From assembly GCF_038087665.1 (NCBI RefSeq), contig NZ_CP149925.1, positions 1,551,236-1,615,235 of the forward strand: a DNA stretch of 64,000 nucleotides, given 5' to 3'. The notes under the pieces are model-generated. The model was not told where the DNA came from. It ran no database searches and saw nothing but the letters and a program-made list of their open reading frames with translations. This document shows positions 18,321 to 27,582 of the stretch, one piece after another. How positions within the stretch are numbered: the stretch's first letter is position 1; each line of letters opens with the position of its first letter. The DNA comes from Gallaecimonas sp. GXIMD4217 (GTDB lineage Bacteria > Pseudomonadota > Gammaproteobacteria > Enterobacterales > Gallaecimonadaceae). Position numbers and translations under genes: made by a program.

Positions 18321-19193
18321 ATGTCTCAGGGACGCCGTTTTCGCGAGGCCGTCGCCCGTTCCAAGCCGCTGCAGATCGCCGGCACCATGAATGCCTACTT
18401 CGCCCTGATGGCGAAAGAAGTGGGTTTTGAAGCCATCTACCTGTCCGGGGCCGGCGTGGCCAATGCCAGTTTCGGCATGCCCGATCTGGCCGTGACCACC
18501 CTCAACGACGTGGTGGAAGACGCCAGGCGCATCACAGGTGCCGTGGATACGCCGCTGCTGGTGGATATCGACACCGGCTGGGGCGGCGCCTTCAACATCG
18601 CCCGCACCATCAAGGAAATGGAGCGTGCCGGCGTGGCCGCCGTGCATATGGAAGATCAGGTGGCCCAGAAACGTTGTGGCCACAGGCCCAACAAGGAAAT
18701 CGTTTCCACCGCCGAGATGCAGGACAGGATCAAGGCCGCCGTGGACGCCCGCCAGGATGAGAATTTCGTGATCATGGCCCGTACCGACGCCCTGGCCGTG
18801 GACGGCCTGGAAGCGGCCATCGACCGTGCCGCCGCCTACGTGGAGGCCGGCGCCGACATGATCTTCGCCGAGGCCATGACCGACCTGGGCCATTACGACC
18901 GCATCAAGGAAGCCGTCAAGGTGCCGCTGCTGGCCAACATGACCGAATTCGGCCAGACCGAGCTCTACCACAGGGACGAGCTGGCCCAGCACGGTGTCGA
19001 CATGGTGCTCTATCCGCTCAGCTCCTTCCGCGCCGCCAACGCCGCCGCCCTGAACGTCTTCAAGGCCCTGAAGAACGACGGCCACCAGCGCAACGTGGTC
19101 GACACCATGCAGACCCGCGCCGAGCTGTACGACTTCCTCAATTACCACGCCTTCGAGCAGAAGCTCGACGCCCTTTTCGCCAAAGACAAATAA
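18321..19193 (+). CDS. prpB: 2-Methylisocitrate lyase
   Basis: PrpB splits 2-methylisocitrate to pyruvate and succinate, the last step of the 2-methylcitrate cycle. It belongs to the isocitrate-lyase/PEP-mutase superfamily, with the catalytic Cys in [10 protein letters not shown] (C119), metal-binding VDIDTGWGG and [10 protein letters not shown]. Length is 290 aa. GAGG precedes the ATG. It is the first gene of the propionate locus, 11 bases before prpC. Confidence 0.96.
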   Translation: MSQGRRFREAVARSKPLQIAGTMNAYFALMAKEVGFEAIYLSGAGVANASFGMPDLAVTTLNDVVEDARRITGAVDTPLLVDIDTGWGGAFNIARTIKEMERAGVAAVHMEDQVAQKRCGHRPNKEIVSTAEMQDRIKAAVDARQDENFVIMARTDALAVDGLEAAIDRAAAYVEAGADMIFAEAMTDLGHYDRIKEAVKVPLLANMTEFGQTELYHRDELAQHGVDMVLYPLSSFRAANAAALNVFKALKNDGHQRNVVDTMQTRAELYDFLNYHAFEQKLDALFAKDK

Positions 19194-19204
19194 GGACGTG
19201 AACC

Positions 19205-20332
19205 ATGGTAGATAAAGCATTGGGTGGCGCCGGCCTGCGTGGCCAGGTCGCCGGACAAACCAGCATCTGTACCGTCGGCACCGCCGGCAACGGCCTGCAT
19301 TACCGCGGCTACGACATCGAGACCCTGGCCGAGCATGCCTCCTTCGAGGAAGTGGCCTACCTGCTGCTGCGTGGCAAGCTGCCCAACGTCGCCGAACTTG
19401 GCGACTACAAGGCCAAGCTCAAGGGCCAGCGCAAGCTGCCGGCCGTGCTCTGCGACGTGCTGGAGAAGATCCCCGCCGACGCCCACCCCATGGACGTGCT
19501 CAGGAGCGGCTGCTCCGTGCTGGGCAACCTGGAGCAGGAAGGCGACTTTGCCAACCAGATGGACGTGGCCGACCGCATGCTGGCCGCCTTCCCGGGCATC
19601 ATCAACTACTGGTACCGCTTCAGCCACGACGGCGTGCGCATTGATACCGACTCCGACTGCGACAGCATCGGCGGCCACTTCCTGGCCCTGCTGCACGGCA
19701 AGACCCCGTCGGAGCTGCACGAGAAGGTGATGAACGTGTCCCTCATCCTCTACGCCGAGCATGAGTTCAACGCCTCCACCTTCACCGCCCGGGTCTGCGC
19801 CTCCACCCTGTCCGACATGCATTCCTGCGTCACCGGCGCCATCGGCTCCCTGCGTGGCCCCCTGCACGGTGGCGCCAACGAGGCGGCCATGGAGCTGATC
19901 GAAAACTGGCAGGACGAGGCCGAGGCCGAGGCCAGCCTCAAGGGCATGCTGGCGCGCAAGGAAAAGATCATGGGCTTCGGCCATGCCGTGTACCGCAGCA
20001 AGGATCCCCGCAACGCCGTGATCAAGCAGTGGTCCAAGGAGCTGGCCGGCGAATTCGGCGACGACCGCCTGTACCGGGTCTCGGAAACGGCCGAGCGGGT
20101 CATGTGGGAAGAGAAGAAGCTGTTCCCCAACGCCGACTTCTTCCACGCCAGCGCCTACCACTACATGGGCATCCCCACCAAGCTGTTCACCCCCATCTTC
20201 GTATGCTCGCGGGTGTCCGGCTGGACCGCCCACATCATGGAGCAGCGCGCCAACAACCGCATCATCCGCCCCTCCGCCGAATACACAGGCCCGGGCGTGA
20301 CCGAATGGGTGCCGCTGGACAAGCGCTCCTAA
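19205..20332 (+). CDS. prpC: 2-Methylcitrate synthase
   Basis: PrpC condenses propionyl-CoA with oxaloacetate. Citrate-synthase hallmarks are the His of GPLHGGANEAAM (near H221), the His of MGFGHAVYR (near H260) and the Asp of NADFFHASAYHYMGI. The N-terminal GLRGQVAGQTSICTVG is typical of the methylcitrate type, and the length (375 aa) is that of PrpC rather than of GltA (about 430). A hairpin follows the stop. Confidence 0.96.
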   Translation: MVDKALGGAGLRGQVAGQTSICTVGTAGNGLHYRGYDIETLAEHASFEEVAYLLLRGKLPNVAELGDYKAKLKGQRKLPAVLCDVLEKIPADAHPMDVLRSGCSVLGNLEQEGDFANQMDVADRMLAAFPGIINYWYRFSHDGVRIDTDSDCDSIGGHFLALLHGKTPSELHEKVMNVSLILYAEHEFNASTFTARVCASTLSDMHSCVTGAIGSLRGPLHGGANEAAMELIENWQDEAEAEASLKGMLARKEKIMGFGHAVYRSKDPRNAVIKQWSKELAGEFGDDRLYRVSETAERVMWEEKKLFPNADFFHASAYHYMGIPTKLFTPIFVCSRVSGWTAHIMEQRANNRIIRPSAEYTGPGVTEWVPLDKRS

Positions 20333-20340
20333 AGCAGTAG

Positions 20341-20363
20341 GGCGGCCCGTGGGGCCGCCTTTG
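20341..20363 (+). terminator. Weak terminator-like hairpin between prpC and acnD
   Basis: GGCGGCCC (20341-20348), loop GTG and GGGCCGCC (20352-20359), followed only by TTTGT. The poor T-tract suggests partial termination or protection of the prpBC message 3' end. Confidence 0.55.
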
Positions 20364-20417
20364 TCGTATCCCGGGTGCAGGCCCTGGCCTTCACCCCCTT
20401 CGATGGACTCCGGTGCT

Positions 20418-23015
20418 ATGAATACCGCTTATCGCAAACCCCTGGCCGGCACCCAGCTGGACTACTTCGATACCCAGGCCGCCGTCGACGCCATTGCCCC
20501 CGGCGCCTACGCCAAGCTGCCCTATACCTCCAGGGTGCTGGCCGAGAACCTGGTGCGCCGCTGCCCGCCGGACAGGCTGACCGATTCCCTGAAGCAGATC
20601 ATCGAGCGCAAGCGCGACCTGGACTTCCCCTGGTTCCCGGCCCGGGTGGTCTGCCATGACATCCTCGGCCAGACCGCCCTGGTGGACCTGGCTGGCCTGC
20701 GTGACGCCATCGCCGAGCAGGGCGGCGATCCGGCCAAGGTCAATCCGGTGGTGCCGACCCAGCTGATCGTCGACCACAGCCTCGCCGTCGAGCACGGCGG
20801 CTTCGACAAGGACGCCTTCGACAAGAACCGCGCCATCGAGGACCGCCGCAACGAGGATCGCTTCCACTTCATCAACTGGTGCAAGACCGCCTTCGAGAAC
20901 GTGGACGTGATCCCCCCCGGCAATGGCATCATGCACCAGATCAACCTGGAAAAGATGTCGCCGGTGGTCCATGCCCGTGACGGCGTCGCCTTCCCGGATA
21001 CCCTGGTGGGCACCGACAGCCACACCCCCCACGTGGATGCCCTGGGCGTCATCGCCGTGGGCGTGGGCGGCCTGGAAGCCGAAAGCGTCATGCTGGGTCG
21101 CGCCTCCTACATGCGCCTGCCGGACATCGTTGGCGTCGAGCTGACCGGCAAGCCCCAGCCCGGCATCACCGCCACCGACATCGTGCTGGCCATCACCGAG
21201 TTCCTGCGTGCCGAGAAGGTGGTCGGCGCCTACCTGGAGTTCTTCGGCGAGGGTGCCGCCGCCCTGACCCTGGGCGACCGCGCCACCATCTCCAACATGA
21301 CCCCGGAATACGGCGCCACCGCCGCCATGTTCTACATCGACGGCCAGACCATCGACTACCTGCGCCTGACCGGCCGTGACGACGAGCAGATCAGGCTGGT
21401 GGAAAACTACGCCAGGACCACCGGCCTCTGGGCCGACAGCCTGGAAGACGCCGAGTACGAGCGGGTGCTGCGCTTCGACCTGTCTTCCGTGGGCCGCAAC
21501 ATCGCCGGCCCTTCCAACCCCCATAAGCGGGTGCCCGTGGCCGAGCTGGCCCAGCGCGGCATCGCCGGCGCCTGGCAGAAGGAAGAGGGCAGGATGCCGG
21601 ATGGCGCCGTGATCATCGCCGCCATCACCAGCTGCACCAACACCTCCAATCCCAGGAACGTCATCGCCGCCGGCCTGTTGGCCCGTAATGCCAACAACAA
21701 GGGCCTGGTGCGCCAGCCTTGGGTGAAGACCTCCCTGGCCCCCGGCTCCAAGGCCGTGCAGCTGTACCTGGAAGAGGCAGACCTGCTGCCGGAGCTGGAG
21801 CAACTGGGCTTTGGCATCGTCGGCTTTGCCTGTACCACCTGTAACGGCATGAGCGGCGCCCTGGACCCCAGGATCCAGCAGGAGATCATCGACCGCGACC
21901 TCTACGCCACCGCCGTGCTGTCCGGTAACCGCAACTTCGACGGCCGCATCCACCCCTATGCCAAGCAGGCCTTCCTGGCCTCGCCGCCGCTGGTGGTGGC
22001 CTATGCCATTGCCGGCACCATCCGTTTCGACATCGAGAAGGATGTGCTGGGCCATGACGCCGACGGCAAGCCGGTGACCCTCAAGGACATCTGGCCGAGC
22101 GACGAGGAAATCGACGCCGTCATCAACCGTTGCGTCAAGCCCGAGCAGTTCAAGGCCGTTTACGAGCCCATGTTCGATCTCAAGGTGGACTTCGGCGACA
22201 AGGGCAACCCGCTCTACGACTGGCGCCCCATGAGCACCTATATTCGCCGTCCCCCCTATTGGGAAGGCGCCCTGGCCGGCGAACGGTCCCTGAGCGGCAT
22301 GCGCCCCCTGGCGGTGCTGGGTGACAACATCACCACAGACCACCTGTCGCCCTCCAACGCCATACTGGCGTCCAGCGCCGCCGGCGAGTACCTGGCCAAA
22401 ATGGGCCTGCCGGAGGAGGACTTCAACTCCTACGCCACCCACCGTGGCGATCACCTGACCGCCCAGCGCGCCACCTTTGCCAACCCCAAACTGTTCAACG
22501 AGATGGTGTTGGATGAAAACGGCGAGGTGAAGCAGGGCTCCCTGGCCCGCATCGAACCCGAAGGCCAGGTGACCCGCATGTGGGAAGCCATCGAGACCTA
22601 CATGGACCGCAAGCAGCCACTGTGCATCATCGCCGGCGCCGACTACGGCCAGGGCTCCAGCCGCGACTGGGCCGCCAAGGGCGTACGCCTGGCCGGGGTC
22701 GAGGCCATAGTGGCCGAGGGCTTCGAGCGCATCCACCGCACCAATCTGATCGGCATGGGCGTGCTGCCGCTGCAATTCGAGGCCGGCACCACCCGCAAGA
22801 CCTTAGGGATAGACGGCACCGAGACCTTCGACGTGGTCGGCGAGCGCACCCCGAGCGCGACCCTGACCCTGGTCATCCGTCGCCAGAATGGCGACACGGC
22901 AGAGGTGCCGGTGCTGTGTCGCCTGGATACCGCCGAAGAGGTGACCATCTATGAGGCCGGTGGTGTGTTGCAGCGCTTTGCACAGGATTTCCTGGCGGCG
23001 GAAGCGGCGCACTAA
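20418..23015 (+). CDS. acnD: Fe/S-dependent 2-methylisocitrate dehydratase AcnD
   Basis: AcnD is an aconitase-like enzyme that dehydrates 2-methylcitrate. It makes a 2-methyl-aconitate isomer that needs PrpF before rehydration. The [4Fe-4S] cysteines are in ITSCTNTSNP and CTTCNGMSG. GTDSHTPHVDALG and the swivel-domain GADYGQGSSRDWAAKG are conserved. The frame is open further upstream, but MNTAYRKPLAGTQLDYFDT is the family start, giving 865 aa. The usual genetic partner prpF follows after a terminator and an odd inserted segment. Confidence 0.95.
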   Translation: MNTAYRKPLAGTQLDYFDTQAAVDAIAPGAYAKLPYTSRVLAENLVRRCPPDRLTDSLKQIIERKRDLDFPWFPARVVCHDILGQTALVDLAGLRDAIAEQGGDPAKVNPVVPTQLIVDHSLAVEHGGFDKDAFDKNRAIEDRRNEDRFHFINWCKTAFENVDVIPPGNGIMHQINLEKMSPVVHARDGVAFPDTLVGTDSHTPHVDALGVIAVGVGGLEAESVMLGRASYMRLPDIVGVELTGKPQPGITATDIVLAITEFLRAEKVVGAYLEFFGEGAAALTLGDRATISNMTPEYGATAAMFYIDGQTIDYLRLTGRDDEQIRLVENYARTTGLWADSLEDAEYERVLRFDLSSVGRNIAGPSNPHKRVPVAELAQRGIAGAWQKEEGRMPDGAVIIAAITSCTNTSNPRNVIAAGLLARNANNKGLVRQPWVKTSLAPGSKAVQLYLEEADLLPELEQLGFGIVGFACTTCNGMSGALDPRIQQEIIDRDLYATAVLSGNRNFDGRIHPYAKQAFLASPPLVVAYAIAGTIRFDIEKDVLGHDADGKPVTLKDIWPSDEEIDAVINRCVKPEQFKAVYEPMFDLKVDFGDKGNPLYDWRPMSTYIRRPPYWEGALAGERSLSGMRPLAVLGDNITTDHLSPSNAILASSAAGEYLAKMGLPEEDFNSYATHRGDHLTAQRATFANPKLFNEMVLDENGEVKQGSLARIEPEGQVTRMWEAIETYMDRKQPLCIIAGADYGQGSSRDWAAKGVRLAGVEAIVAEGFERIHRTNLIGMGVLPLQFEAGTTRKTLGIDGTETFDVVGERTPSATLTLVIRRQNGDTAEVPVLCRLDTAEEVTIYEAGGVLQRFAQDFLAAEAAH

Positions 23016-23027
23016 AACCGTTTGCAA

Positions 23028-23052
23028 GCGCCGCCTGCGGGCGGCGCTTTTT
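23028..23052 (+). terminator. Intrinsic terminator after acnD
   Basis: Stem GCGCCGCC (23028-23035), loop TGCG, stem GGCGGCGC (23040-23047) and five T. It separates acnD from the prpF fragment and prpF. Confidence 0.88.
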
Positions 23053-23069
23053 GTTAAGGATTGAATCGA

Positions 23070-23123
23070 ATGAGTTCCAAGCCCCAAATCCGTATTCCTG
23101 CCACCTGTATGGGGGGCGGCTAG
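23070..23123 (+). pseudogene. Vestigial duplicate of the prpF 5' end
   Basis: Seventeen codons read MSSKPQIRIPATCMGGG and then TAG. The intact prpF 207 bases downstream begins MFKPQIRIPATYMRGG. Over 42 bases (23079-23120 versus 23286-23327) the two copies agree at 36 positions. AAGGA stands 9 bases before this ATG, so it retains a usable ribosome site. It looks like the original prpF start cut off by an insertion or duplication, though a functional upstream short ORF cannot be excluded. The two copies are in the same frame, with only this TAG between them. Confidence 0.75.
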
Positions 23124-23130
23124 CGGATTG

Positions 23131-23236
23131 CTGCAGCCAATCACCTTCCCTGGCGATTGGCTGCGGCGCGGCAAAAAAGTGCGACTTTTTTGTCGCTTGC
23201 AAGCACGGTGTGCTTGGCGGTAAATCCCTTTACCGC
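23131..23236 (+). repeat. Four tandem stem-loops between the prpF fragment and prpF
   Basis: Four consecutive inverted repeats fill 106 bases. First, GCAGCCAATC (23133-23142) pairs with GATTGGCTGC (23155-23164), extendable to 12 bp with one G-T pair. Second, AAAAAAGT-GCG-ACTTTTTT (23173-23191). Third, CAAGCAC-GGT-GTGCTTG (23200-23216). Fourth, GCGGTAAA-TCCC-TTTACCGC (23217-23236), directly abutting the third. No protein gene lies here. It could be a small non-autonomous palindromic element or a structured leader of prpF. Confidence 0.7.
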
Positions 23237-23279
23237 GGATGTGCCGCTCATCGACCTTCTCGTGATCACGGAGTTTGTT

Positions 23280-24455
23280 ATGTTCAAGCCGCAAATTCGT
23301 ATTCCCGCCACCTATATGCGTGGCGGCACCTCCAAGGGGGTCTTCTTCAAGCTGGACGACCTGCCAGAAGCCGCCCAGGTGCCGGGCGAGGCCCGTGACC
23401 GACTATTGCTACGGGTCATTGGCAGCCCGGATCCCTACGGCAAGCAGACCGACGGCATGGGCGGCGCCACCTCCAGCACCTCCAAGACGGTGATCCTGAG
23501 CAGGAGCGCGCAACCGGACCATGACGTGGACTACCTGTTCGGCCAGGTGGCCATCGACAGGCCCTTCGTGGACTGGAGCGGCAACTGCGGCAACCTTACC
23601 GCCGCCGTGGGCGCCTTCGCCATCAACGCCGGCCTGGTGGATGCCGGGCGCATTCCCGACAACGGCATCTGCACCGTGCGGATCTGGCAGGCAAACATCC
23701 ACAAGACCATCATCGCCCGGGTGCCCATCACGGGTGGCGAGGTCCAGGAAACCGGCGACTTCGAGCTGGACGGGGTGACCTTCCCGGCCGCCGAGGTGGA
23801 AGTCGCCTTCCTGGATCCCGCCGCCGGCGAGGGCGCCCTGTTTCCCACCGGCAAGCTGGTGGATGAGCTGGCGGTACCCGGTGTCGGCACCTTCCGAGCG
23901 ACCCTGATCAACGCCGGCATCCCCACCATCTTCCTGGACGCCGAGGCCCTGGGCTACAGCGGCGCCGAGCTTCAGGACGACATCAACAACGATGCCGAGG
24001 CCCTGGCCAGGTTCGAGCTTATCCGCGCCCATGGCGCCGTCAAGATGGGCCTGATCGGCCATGTGGACGAGGCCGCCGGCCGCCAGCACACCCCCAAGGT
24101 GGCCTTCGTGGCGCCGGCCAGGGACTATGTGGCCTCCAGTGGCAAGGCCGTCAAGGCGGGCGACATCGATCTGCTGGTGCGGGCCCTGTCCATGGGCAAG
24201 CTGCACCACGCCATGATGGGTACCGCCGCCGTGGCCATAGGCGCCGCCGCGGCTATTCCCGGCACCCTGGTCAACCTGGCCGCCGGTGGCGGTGAGCGCA
24301 AGGCGGTGACCTTCGGCCATCCTTCCGGCACCCTCAAGGTGGGCGCCGAGGCCAGCCAGCAGGGCGGTGACTGGACCATCACCCAGGCCAGCATGAGCCG
24401 CAGCGCCCGCATCCTGATGGAAGGCTGGGTGCGCATCCCGGGCGACAGCTGCTGA
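23280..24455 (+). CDS. prpF: 2-Methylaconitate isomerase PrpF
   Basis: PrpF isomerises the 2-methylaconitate made by AcnD so that it can be hydrated to 2-methylisocitrate. It has the diaminopimelate-epimerase-like two-domain fold. The N-terminal IPATYMRGGTSKGVFF and the central SGNCGNLTAAVGAFAI motifs are visible. GGAG stands 7 bases before the ATG at 23280. The frame is open upstream to 23124, through the stem-loop region, so a longer translation is formally possible but unlike the family. Length is 391 aa, as expected. Confidence 0.94.
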   Translation: MFKPQIRIPATYMRGGTSKGVFFKLDDLPEAAQVPGEARDRLLLRVIGSPDPYGKQTDGMGGATSSTSKTVILSRSAQPDHDVDYLFGQVAIDRPFVDWSGNCGNLTAAVGAFAINAGLVDAGRIPDNGICTVRIWQANIHKTIIARVPITGGEVQETGDFELDGVTFPAAEVEVAFLDPAAGEGALFPTGKLVDELAVPGVGTFRATLINAGIPTIFLDAEALGYSGAELQDDINNDAEALARFELIRAHGAVKMGLIGHVDEAAGRQHTPKVAFVAPARDYVASSGKAVKAGDIDLLVRALSMGKLHHAMMGTAAVAIGAAAAIPGTLVNLAAGGGERKAVTFGHPSGTLKVGAEASQQGGDWTITQASMSRSARILMEGWVRIPGDSC

Positions 24456-24472
24456 CCGGCCGTTGCCCTGAC

Positions 24473-24501
24473 AAAAAGCCGGTCCCTGGACCGGCTTTTT
24501 T
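24473..24501. terminator. Intrinsic terminator after prpF
   Basis: AAAAA, GCCGGTC (24478-24484), loop CCTG, GACCGGC (24489-24495) and six T. The flanking A-run makes it usable on both strands. prpD must therefore have its own promoter or depend on read-through. Confidence 0.9.
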
Positions 24502-24575
24502 ATGTCCGGCAGCACTGGCAAAGGCCTTAAAAGGGACTTGAATACAGGTAAGTGCGATCTTCCGTGAGGGCCGCC

Positions 24576-25988
24576 ATGGCCAAGTACGATCCCCTGCTGG
24601 TCGAGATAGCCGACTATGTCTGCGATGCAGACATCACGTCCGAGCTGGCCCTGGAAACGGCCCGCCATTGCCTGCTGGACAGCCTGGGCTGCGCCATGCT
24701 GGCCCTGGGTTACCCTGAATGCGCCCGGCTGCTGGGGCCTTGGGGACCGGGCACAGTGGTACCGCACGGCGCCCGGGTGCCGGGCACCGATTTCGAGCTG
24801 GATCCGGTCAAGGCCGCCTTCGACATCGGCTGCTGCATCCGCTGGCTGGACTACAACGACACCTGGCTGGCGGCGGAGTGGGGCCATCCTTCCGACAACC
24901 TGGGCGCCATACTGGCGGTGGCGGACTGGCGGTCGCGCCGGGCCGGGGGCAGGGCGCCCCTGACCATGGAGACCGTGCTCCAGGCCATGGTCAAGGCCCA
25001 TGAGATCCAGGGGGTACTGGCCCTTGGCAACAGCTTCAACAGGGTCGGCCTGGATCACGTGGTATTGGTCAAGCTGGCCAGCACCGCCGTGGCCGCCCAG
25101 CTGCTGGGCGGCAGTCGGGAGCTGGTGCTGGCCGCCTTGTCCCAGGCGGTGGTGGATGGCCAGGCCCTGCGCACCTATCGCCATGCCCCCAATACCGGCC
25201 CCCGCAAGTCCTGGGCCGCCGGCGACGCCACCAGCCGGGCGGTACGCCTGGCGTTGATCACCCTGGCCGGCGAGCCCGGCTACCCCAGCGCCCTCAGCGC
25301 ACCCCACTGGGGCTTCCAGGACGTGCTGTTTGGGGGAAAAGACATCACCCTGGCCAGGCCGCTTGGCAGCTACGTGATGGAGAACGTGCTGTTCAAGATC
25401 GATTTTCCCGCCGAGTTCCACGGCCAGACCGCCGTAGAATGCGCCCTGGCCCTGCACCCCAAGGTGAAGGACAGGCTGGATGATATCGATCGAATCGAGC
25501 TATTTACCCAAGAAAGCGCCATGCGCATCATCGACAAGACGGGACCGCTGAGCAACTTCGCCGACCGGGATCACTGCCTGCAGTACATGGTCGCCGTGGG
25601 GCTCATCTTCGGGGAGCTGACGGCGGATCACTACAGCGACGAGACGGCGGCGGACCCCCGTATCGACAGGCTGAGGGGCAAGATGGTGGTCCGGGAGGAC
25701 AGGGCCTACAGCGCCGATTACCTGGACCCGGACAAGCGCGCCATCGCCAATGCCGTGCAGGTGTTTTTCACCGACGGCAGCGCCACCGACAAGGTGGAGG
25801 TGCAGTACCCTATCGGCCACCGCAGGCGCCGCCACGAAGGGCTCCCCAGGCTCAAGGCCAAGGCCCTGGCCAATCTACAAGGCCGCTTCACCGAGGCGAG
25901 GGCCGAGGCCCTGCTCGAGCTGATGGGCGACGGCGAGCGGCTGGCGGCCATGGCGGTAGACGATTTCATGGCGTTGTGGCGCCCCTGA
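24576..25988 (+). CDS. prpD: 2-Methylcitrate dehydratase PrpD
   Basis: PrpD, of the MmgE/PrpD family, dehydrates 2-methylcitrate without an iron-sulfur cluster. Long stretches match the E. coli enzyme, for example [52 protein letters not shown] and [12 protein letters not shown]. GTGs at 24552 and 24564 are in frame, but the ATG at 24576 follows GAGGG and starts at family-conserved sequence. Length is 470 aa (E. coli 483). Having PrpD beside AcnD and PrpF duplicates the dehydration step. Confidence 0.95.
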   Translation: MAKYDPLLVEIADYVCDADITSELALETARHCLLDSLGCAMLALGYPECARLLGPWGPGTVVPHGARVPGTDFELDPVKAAFDIGCCIRWLDYNDTWLAAEWGHPSDNLGAILAVADWRSRRAGGRAPLTMETVLQAMVKAHEIQGVLALGNSFNRVGLDHVVLVKLASTAVAAQLLGGSRELVLAALSQAVVDGQALRTYRHAPNTGPRKSWAAGDATSRAVRLALITLAGEPGYPSALSAPHWGFQDVLFGGKDITLARPLGSYVMENVLFKIDFPAEFHGQTAVECALALHPKVKDRLDDIDRIELFTQESAMRIIDKTGPLSNFADRDHCLQYMVAVGLIFGELTADHYSDETAADPRIDRLRGKMVVREDRAYSADYLDPDKRAIANAVQVFFTDGSATDKVEVQYPIGHRRRRHEGLPRLKAKALANLQGRFTEARAEALLELMGDGERLAAMAVDDFMALWRP

Positions 25989-26054
25989 TGGTCCGTTCAG
26001 GCTGGCGACATGCCGCTTGGGCACACTGGCCTTTTGCCCAGACCTCGAGATGCC

Positions 26055-26552
26055 ATGCGTAAACTGCTGCCCTTGCTGGTGATCCTGAGCGGCTGCACCG
26101 TGTCGCCACAGGCAGAAAAGCCTCCTTCATCCCAAGTTGAAGGCGCCACGGGCCAGGCGGGCATCCAAGAAACACCCTCGGTCATCGACGCCCTCAATGC
26201 CCAGTACCGCCAATGGCGTGGTGTGCGCTATCGCCTTGGTGGCACCGACAGGACCGGCATCGACTGCTCGGCCTTCGTCCAGCGCACCTTCGCCGAGCGG
26301 TTTGGCCTGATCCTGCCCAGGCAGACCCGGGAGCAGGTCGGGGCAGGGCAGCCAGTGGCGCGCCGCGCACTGAAAACGGGAGATCTGGTGCTGTTCAAGA
26401 CCGGCAGGCATAGCAGCCACGTGGGGATCTACCTGGAAGAGGGCCTCTTCCTGCACGCCTCCACCACAGAGGGCGTCACCCTGTCGTCGCTGCACAATCC
26501 CTACTGGCATGCCAAGTACTGGACGGCGCGGCGCCTGGCACTGCCTCAGTAA
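26055..26552 (+). CDS. NlpC/P60 family lipoprotein peptidase
   Basis: Probable murein endopeptidase anchored as a lipoprotein. The signal peptide MRKLLPLLVILSGC ends in lipobox LSGC (C14). The NlpC/P60 domain covers about residues 42-160, with catalytic Cys C71 in GIDCSAFV, His H122 in SSHVGIY and third residue H134 in LHAS. Length is 165 aa, close to E. coli NlpC (154) and MepS (188). The start was moved to 26055 from a longer open frame because the signal peptide begins there. It lies 66 bases after prpD, with no obvious functional link. Confidence 0.9.
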   Translation: MRKLLPLLVILSGCTVSPQAEKPPSSQVEGATGQAGIQETPSVIDALNAQYRQWRGVRYRLGGTDRTGIDCSAFVQRTFAERFGLILPRQTREQVGAGQPVARRALKTGDLVLFKTGRHSSHVGIYLEEGLFLHASTTEGVTLSSLHNPYWHAKYWTARRLALPQ

Positions 26553-26613
26553 CCCTTTGGGCGCCAAAGGTTTTGGGATAAGCTTGGGCCAGTGATCTAT
26601 GACGGAGACTCCC

Positions 26614-27573
26614 ATGGCCGGCGCCAGCCTGTTAACCCTGCTAGACGATATTGCCACCCTCCTTGACGATGTGGCCGCCATGACCAAGGTGGCGGCCAAG
26701 AAGACCGCCGGGGTGCTGGGGGACGATCTGGCCCTCAATGCCGAGCAGGTGTCCGGGGTCCGGGCCGAGCGGGAGCTGCCCGTGGTCTGGGCCGTGGCCA
26801 AGGGTTCGTTCAAGAACAAGTTGATCCTGGTGCCGGCCGCCCTGGCCATCAGCGCCCTGTTGCCCTGGCTTATAACGCCGCTGTTGATGCTGGGTGGTGC
26901 CTTCCTGTGTTTCGAGGGTTTCGAAAAGCTGGCCCACAAGTTCCTTCACTCCGGCGCCGAGCGGGAAACCGAGCACCAGCTGAAGCTCAAGGCGGTGCAG
27001 GATCCCAAGGTGGATCTGGTGGCCTTCGAGAAAAAGAAGATCCGCGGTGCCATCCGCACCGATTTCATCCTCTCGGCGGAGATCATCGTCATCGCCCTGG
27101 GCACGGTACAGGACGCCGATTTTGCCGTGCGCGCCGCCGTGGTCAGCGGCATCGCCGTGCTGATCACTGTTGTGGTCTATGGCCTGGTGGCGGGCATCGT
27201 CAAGATGGACGACGCCGGCCTGCACCTGCTCAGGGACCGCACCAAGAGCCGCATTGGCGCGGCCAAGCGGGGCCTGGGCCGCGGCCTGTTGGTGCTGGCG
27301 CCCAGGCTGATGAAGGCGCTGGCGGTGCTGGGTACGGCGGCCATGTTTCTGGTCGGCGGCGGCATACTGCTGCACGGCCTGCCCTTTGGCCACGAGCTGG
27401 TCCACCACCTCGAACAGTGGGCCCAGGGCCTGGCCTTTGGTGGCGCCGCCCTGGCCTGGCTGATGCCGGTACTGGCCAATGGCCTGGGTGGCCTGCTGGC
27501 CGGCGCCGTGCTGGTGGCGCTGCATGCCACAGGCTCCGGCCTGTACGGCCGGCTGCGCCACCAGCCCTACTGA
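26614..27573 (+). CDS. yedI: DUF808 inner-membrane protein YedI
   Basis: Closely matches E. coli YedI throughout, for example SLLTLLDDIATLLDDVA, KKTAGVLGDDLALNA, VSGVRAERELPVVW and GAIRTDFILSAEI. It is a polytopic inner-membrane protein of unknown function. Several hydrophobic segments are visible from about residue 70 on. Met at 26614 is chosen over an upstream in-frame ATG at 26599, since GGAG lies 7 bases ahead and E. coli YedI starts MAGSSLLTLL. Length is 319 aa. A DUF1697 gene follows after 9 bases. Confidence 0.92.
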   Translation: MAGASLLTLLDDIATLLDDVAAMTKVAAKKTAGVLGDDLALNAEQVSGVRAERELPVVWAVAKGSFKNKLILVPAALAISALLPWLITPLLMLGGAFLCFEGFEKLAHKFLHSGAERETEHQLKLKAVQDPKVDLVAFEKKKIRGAIRTDFILSAEIIVIALGTVQDADFAVRAAVVSGIAVLITVVVYGLVAGIVKMDDAGLHLLRDRTKSRIGAAKRGLGRGLLVLAPRLMKALAVLGTAAMFLVGGGILLHGLPFGHELVHHLEQWAQGLAFGGAALAWLMPVLANGLGGLLAGAVLVALHATGSGLYGRLRHQPY

Positions 27574-27582
27574 GGAAAACTC

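Noticed and set aside
20391-22775. 794-aa minus-strand frame over acnD
   Set aside because: It is a GC-rich shadow frame full of Gly/His/Gln. The plus frame encodes a complete AcnD with all Fe-S ligands.
23157-23279. N-terminal extension of prpF through the stem-loops
   Set aside because: The frame is open, but the extension is unlike any PrpF N-terminus and GGAG sits correctly before the ATG at 23280.
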